From NCBI GenBank assembly GCA_039932095.1, contig JBDTQR010000212.1:1-7510 (forward strand): a DNA stretch of 7,510 bases, written 5' to 3'. The position numbers were made by a program, and so were the translations under genes. This DNA comes from Stagnihabitans sp039932095 (lineage in GTDB: Bacteria; Pseudomonadota; Alphaproteobacteria; Rhodobacterales; Rhodobacteraceae). Below, in pieces: positions 5,728 through 7,510 of this stretch. The notes under the pieces are model-generated. The model worked only from the letters and a program-made list of their open reading frames with translations, did not search any database and was not told where the DNA came from. Position 1 is the stretch's first letter. Each line of letters starts with the position of its first letter.

Positions 5728-5928
5728 TTACTTCGCGGCTTCGGCGGCTTTTTGGTTCAACACGGTCAGAACGCGCGCAGCGTCCCGACGGACCGTCTTG
5801 ATCCGGGCGGTGTTTTCCAACTGGTTGGTGGCCGCCTGAAAGCGCAGGTTGAACGCTTCCTTCTTCAGCGCAACCAGCTGATCACGCAGCTGGTCAGGCG
5901 TCTTCGATTTCAGTTCACTGGCGAGCAT
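5728..5928 (-). CDS. rpmC: 50S ribosomal protein L29
   Basis: L29 is a small two-helix protein near the tunnel exit of the large subunit and part of the docking site for trigger factor and SRP. The product is 66 aa. It begins MLASELKSKTPDQLRDQLVA and has the signature KKEAFNLRFQAATNQLENTA (22-41) followed by RIKTVRRDAARVLTVLNQK. In most bacteria rplP lies directly upstream; here it does not. Instead 206 nt of non-coding DNA with a promoter (6038-6066) precede it, so rpmC is the first gene of this transcription unit. A GGATAGG sequence sits about 4 nt before the ATG. Confidence 0.96.
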   Translation of the reverse strand: MLASELKSKTPDQLRDQLVALKKEAFNLRFQAATNQLENTARIKTVRRDAARVLTVLNQKAAEAAK

Positions 5929-5948
5929 GCGCCTATCCTTTTCTCAAT

Positions 5949-6027
5949 CACCAGACAGCCCCTTGTGAGGTCACTGTTGATCTGGTGGATCAATGTGATA
6001 CCGGCGAATCCGGGAACCCGGAATCGC
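5949..6027 (-). promoter_or_regulatory. Structured leader of the rpmC operon with alternative pairings
   Basis: Three inverted repeats lie between the predicted start site (about 6031) and rpmC. First, 6004-6027: arms GCGAATCCGGG and CCCGGAATCGC, 11 positions with one mismatch, separated by AA. Second, 5971-5998: TTGATC/GATCAA with a 5-nt loop, extended by TCAC/GTGA. Third, CACCAGA (5949-5955) is the perfect complement of TCTGGTG (5981-5987), the latter being in the loop and descending arm of the second hairpin, so the second and third pairings exclude one another. The third lies about 20 nt from the start codon. This looks like a leader able to switch structure, as in ribosomal protein autoregulation; no ligand can be named. 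Confidence 0.5.
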
Positions 6028-6037
6028 TGGATGGGGT

Positions 6038-6066
6038 CGTATAGGGGAGGAATGGCGTCAGGGCAA
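6038..6066 (-). promoter_or_regulatory. Predicted sigma-70-type promoter for the rpmC-rpmD operon
   Basis: On the minus strand a -35 box TTGCCC (6066-6061) and a -10 box TATACG (6043-6038) are separated by exactly 17 nt. The -10 is preceded by CCCC and followed by ACCCC. Four of six bases match consensus in each box. The element is nearly the same as the one in front of rplO. The G at -7 and C-rich discriminator fit CarD-dependent, growth-rate-controlled promoters known in Rhodobacter sphaeroides. Predicted leader length is about 100 nt. Confidence 0.65.
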
Positions 6067-6072
6067 GGGGGA

Positions 6073-6098
6073 AGTTGCCGTGATCAGTGGGAGCAACT
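6073..6098. promoter_or_regulatory. Inverted repeat upstream of the rpmC promoter
   Basis: AGTTGC (6073-6078) and GCAACT (6093-6098) are perfect 6-bp inverted repeats with a 14-nt spacer that contains the palindrome TGATCA. They begin 6 nt upstream of the -35 box of the rpmC promoter and lie between two divergent genes, a position suited to an operator or activator site. Six bases per arm is short, so chance is a fair explanation. Confidence 0.25.
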
Positions 6099-6134
6099 AA
6101 GCTCAAAGTCGACGGATTCAAATGGGTCTAGCCT

Positions 6135-6548
6135 GTGGCAAAAGTAACAGTGACTGTCGACCGTAGTGCCAATTTAAAGGAATTGAGGGTTCTCGAAGCT
6201 GCCCGACTGATTGAAATACATGTCGTCGCAATAGAGGGCTTTCAAGATACCCGGAATTTGCCCCGCAAGGAACTACCAGGAGCTATCATCAATTCACGAT
6301 TTGCTGTGATCGGCCGATCGAGCATTGTGCGCTCCGACACGAAGTATGCAGAGATTCAAAGGATCGTCGGGAAACAAAATCACGGCGATTGTATACACTT
6401 GGAGCGTCATATCGCCAGCGGGCGCAAATTCTTCATAACTGATGACAACGACTTCCTGTCCTGCCGTGGCGAGCTACATCGCCTGTTCGGGGTTACCATT
6501 TTGACCGTCGCTGAGCTTGCCACCCGCTTGGCATCGAAATCACCTTAA
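6135..6548 (+). CDS. PIN-like domain protein, possible orphan toxin nuclease
   Basis: The product is 137 aa and resembles the PIN nuclease fold, which uses a cluster of acidic residues to bind metal and cut RNA; VapC toxins belong here. The visible pattern is an N-terminal strand ending in an aspartate (VTVTVD, D9), then DCIHLERHIASGRKFFITDD (85-104) with D85, D103 and D104, then NDFL and a final GVTILTVAEL (119-128). That late pattern (D..HL..A...G..FIT.D.DFL) is what VapC-type PIN domains show. The N-terminal half is not recognisable to me. The start is GTG at 6135, directly after an in-frame TAG (6129), with no clear Shine-Dalgarno, so a slightly later GTG (6150) is possible. Codons such as ATA, CTA, TTA and AGG and visibly lower G+C set it apart from the ribosomal genes, suggesting transfer. 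No partner antitoxin adjoins its start. Activity is not proven. Confidence 0.65.
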   Translation: MAKVTVTVDRSANLKELRVLEAARLIEIHVVAIEGFQDTRNLPRKELPGAIINSRFAVIGRSSIVRSDTKYAEIQRIVGKQNHGDCIHLERHIASGRKFFITDDNDFLSCRGELHRLFGVTILTVAELATRLASKSP

Positions 6549-6563
6549 CGGGATACGGGCCCC

Positions 6564-6653
6564 TCACCCCAACCGCTCCGCAATCCACATCTTGATCAGC
6601 GACTGCCGGGTCACGCCCAGCCGCCCGGCCTCGCGGTAGAGCGCCTCCAGAGA
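6564..6653 (-). pseudogene. Remnant of a ribbon-helix-helix type antitoxin (C-terminus)
   Basis: On the minus strand a 29-codon stretch ends at TGA (6566-6564). It encodes SLEALYREAGR followed by LGVTRQSLIKMWIAERLG. This strongly resembles the C-terminal half of CopG-like antitoxins, whose usual form is EALDREA.RLGVTRQSLIKVW.AERL. It is cut off upstream by an in-frame TAG (6656-6654); the reading frame before that (RQALDRAVVAG, back to another TAG at 6692) does not look like the missing N-terminus. No usable start is present, so it is a broken gene. It lies tail-to-tail with the PIN-like gene, 15 nt beyond its stop. Whether it was ever the partner of that gene is unknown. Confidence 0.65.
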
Positions 6654-6683
6654 CTAACCCGCCACTACGGCCCGGTCCAGTGC

Positions 6684-6711
6684 TTGCCTCTATGTCAGTA
6701 TCTGCTACAAT
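6684..6711 (+). promoter_or_regulatory. Predicted promoter for the parDE-type pair
   Basis: A -35 box TTGCCT (6684-6689) is separated by 16 nt from a -10 box TACAAT (6706-6711; five of six consensus bases). The start would fall near 6718, leaving a very short leader with GGAGG at 6721-6725. The antitoxin probably represses this promoter, as is usual for ParD, but I see no clear palindromic operator. Confidence 0.6.
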
Positions 6712-6731
6712 CCGCCATACGGAGGTCCACC

Positions 6732-6971
6732 ATGCCCAATGTCCACCTGACCAAACCCATGCAAGACTACGCCAACGACCTTATCGAATCCGGTGACTAT
6801 GCCAACTTGAGTGAGATCATTCGCGCCGGGATGCGGGAATTGATAGAGAAGGATCGTGCCCGCGCCTTCTTTACGCTCAAGGCGGAACTCGAGGACGCCA
6901 TCGCCGAAGCTGAGCGCGGCGAGTATGAAGAATTTGACCCAGTCGCCTACGAACCCGACGCCTTTCGTTGA
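6732..6971 (+). CDS. parD: ParD-like type II antitoxin (ribbon-helix-helix)
   Basis: The product is 79 aa. It pairs with and neutralises the toxin encoded directly downstream and normally binds its own promoter. The N-terminal part has the ribbon-helix-helix pattern: strand NVHLT (3-7), helix 1 at PMQDYANDLIESGDY (9-23) and helix 2 at NLSEIIRAGMRELIEKD (25-41). The C-terminal part is acidic (AELEDAIAEAERGEYEEFDP) and ends EPDAFR; such tails wrap around the toxin. I chose the ATG at 6732 because GGAGG lies 6 nt before it; the frame stays open to 6684 but that part has no ParD character. The stop TGA shares a base with the toxin ATG (TGATG), so the pair is translationally coupled. Confidence 0.9.
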   Translation: MPNVHLTKPMQDYANDLIESGDYANLSEIIRAGMRELIEKDRARAFFTLKAELEDAIAEAERGEYEEFDPVAYEPDAFR

Positions 6972-7288
6972 TGCGGGCCAAACTTACCCCGACTGCCCGG
7001 CGCGATCTGGACGAGGTCCGCAAATACACGGTGGCGCGGTGGGGGCGCCCGCAATGGCTGCGCTACTTCACCGGGCTTTCGGCCGCTTTCGAGCGTATCG
7101 CCCGAGAGCCGCGCTGCGGATTGGGGCGCGACGTTCTGCAAACGGGATTGCGGTCGCTGACCGTCGAACAGCACGTCATCTTCTTCCACCCAATTCGACA
7201 TGCGGGTGGGGCGGTCATCATCGTTCGTATCATCCACCAAAGAAGGAACTTCGCCGCGCTCAGCTTCGCAGGAGACTTGGATAACTAA
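6971..7288 (+). CDS. parE: ParE/RelE-superfamily toxin
   Basis: The product is 105 aa and matches the ParE/RelE fold: LTPTARRDLDEVRKYTVARW (5-24), then a helix with FTGLSAAFERIAREP (33-47), GLRSLTVEQHVIFFHPI (59-75) and IIVRIIHQRRNFAALSF (83-99). The pattern R..L....HVIFF......I.IVRI.HQR is the ParE hallmark. ParE toxins studied to date inhibit DNA gyrase, whereas RelE relatives cut mRNA on the ribosome; the ParD partner favours ParE, but the target cannot be read from sequence. The ATG at 6971 overlaps the antitoxin stop by one base. Length and motifs look intact, so the toxin is probably functional and held in check by the antitoxin. Confidence 0.9.
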   Translation: MRAKLTPTARRDLDEVRKYTVARWGRPQWLRYFTGLSAAFERIAREPRCGLGRDVLQTGLRSLTVEQHVIFFHPIRHAGGAVIIVRIIHQRRNFAALSFAGDLDN

Positions 7289-7348
7289 CATGCTCACGCA
7301 TTATACTACAACAATATCAGGGCTTTACACACATTTTCACGCGTGCAA

Positions 7349-7510
7349 TCAAGCCCACTCATAATTGAAGCTGACCGAAATCCGCTCGTCCTCGGCCATG
7401 TTCATCGGCACCTCATGCCGCAACCAGCTTTCCCACAGCAAAACATCGCCCACCGCCGGCTTCACATAGACAAAGCTCTGCAATTCCTGCCCCGCCGTCT
7501 TCAACCTGAG
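7349..7510 (-). CDS. 2-oxoglutarate/Fe(II) oxygenase-like protein, C-terminal end
   Basis: The last 53 codons of a gene that enters from the right edge are present; the stop is TGA at 7351-7349. The sequence GDVLLWESWLRHEVPMNMAE (21-40) followed by DERISVSFNYEW (41-52) fits the end of the double-stranded beta-helix of a 2-oxoglutarate-dependent dioxygenase, most like the TIGR02466 group of putative oxygenases. H32 is the expected distal iron ligand and R43, in RISVSFN, the expected 2-oxoglutarate-binding arginine. The HxD half of the iron site lies outside the window. It is oriented like the ribosomal genes and is the gene that precedes rpmC on that strand, once the inserted toxin-antitoxin genes are set aside. 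Substrate unknown. Confidence 0.75.
   Translation of the reverse strand, partial: LRLKTAGQELQSFVYVKPAVGDVLLWESWLRHEVPMNMAEDERISVSFNYEWA

Noticed and set aside
6947..7297. Minus-strand frame of 116 codons opposite the ParE-like toxin
   Set aside because: It is antisense to a well-supported toxin and has no domain.
7338..7345. Palindrome CACGCGTG between parE and the oxygenase-like gene
   Set aside because: Eight bases of GC-rich palindrome occur often by chance and nothing else supports a site there.

Overview
The window carries the minus-strand spc-type ribosomal protein cluster of an alphaproteobacterium, most likely a Rhodobacteraceae (Rhodobacter/Roseobacter group). This rests on the style of the ribosomal proteins (101-aa zinc-free S14, L29 and S5 sequence style), the high G+C content and the gene order. 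No rRNA or species-level marker is present, so the genus is not settled. Read along the minus strand from right to left, the order is rpmC-rpsQ-rplN-rplX-rplE-rpsN-rpsH-rplF-rplR-rpsE-rpmD, then a break holding a GFA/CENP-V-type gene, then rplO-secY (secY runs off the left end). Spacing inside the first block is tight: 1-nt TGATG overlaps at rplN/rplX and rplX/rplE, gaps of 2-18 nt elsewhere, and 59 nt between rpsQ and rplN.

The operon is cut at two places. On the left (about 973-1739) an intrinsic-terminator hairpin follows rpmD. It is followed by a 146-aa GFA-family gene, a small REP-like hairpin, and a good sigma-70-type promoter (17-bp spacer, -10 TATACG) firing into rplO-secY. On the right (5929-6134) rpmC is not preceded by rplP. 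Instead it has its own promoter with the same -10 (TATACG, 17-bp spacer) and a structured leader of about 100 nt. Both -10 boxes have G at -7 and a C-rich discriminator, which suggests that the two halves are co-regulated by CarD and perhaps ppGpp although they are transcribed separately.

The right 1.4 kb is accessory DNA at the rplP/rpmC break. It holds a plus-strand PIN-like gene with atypical codon use and no visible partner, the decayed C-terminus of a ribbon-helix-helix antitoxin on the minus strand, and an intact ParD/ParE-type toxin-antitoxin pair on the plus strand with its own promoter. At the far right is the C-terminal end of a minus-strand 2-oxoglutarate/Fe(II) oxygenase-like gene (TIGR02466-like), in the same direction as the ribosomal genes.

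No stretch longer than 300 bases lacks a gene. I see no tRNA, rRNA, CRISPR array or insertion sequence. I did not find a convincing wholly new system. The best leads are the split, doubly promoted spc operon, the rpmC leader with mutually exclusive pairings, and the layered toxin-antitoxin remnants beside an essential operon.
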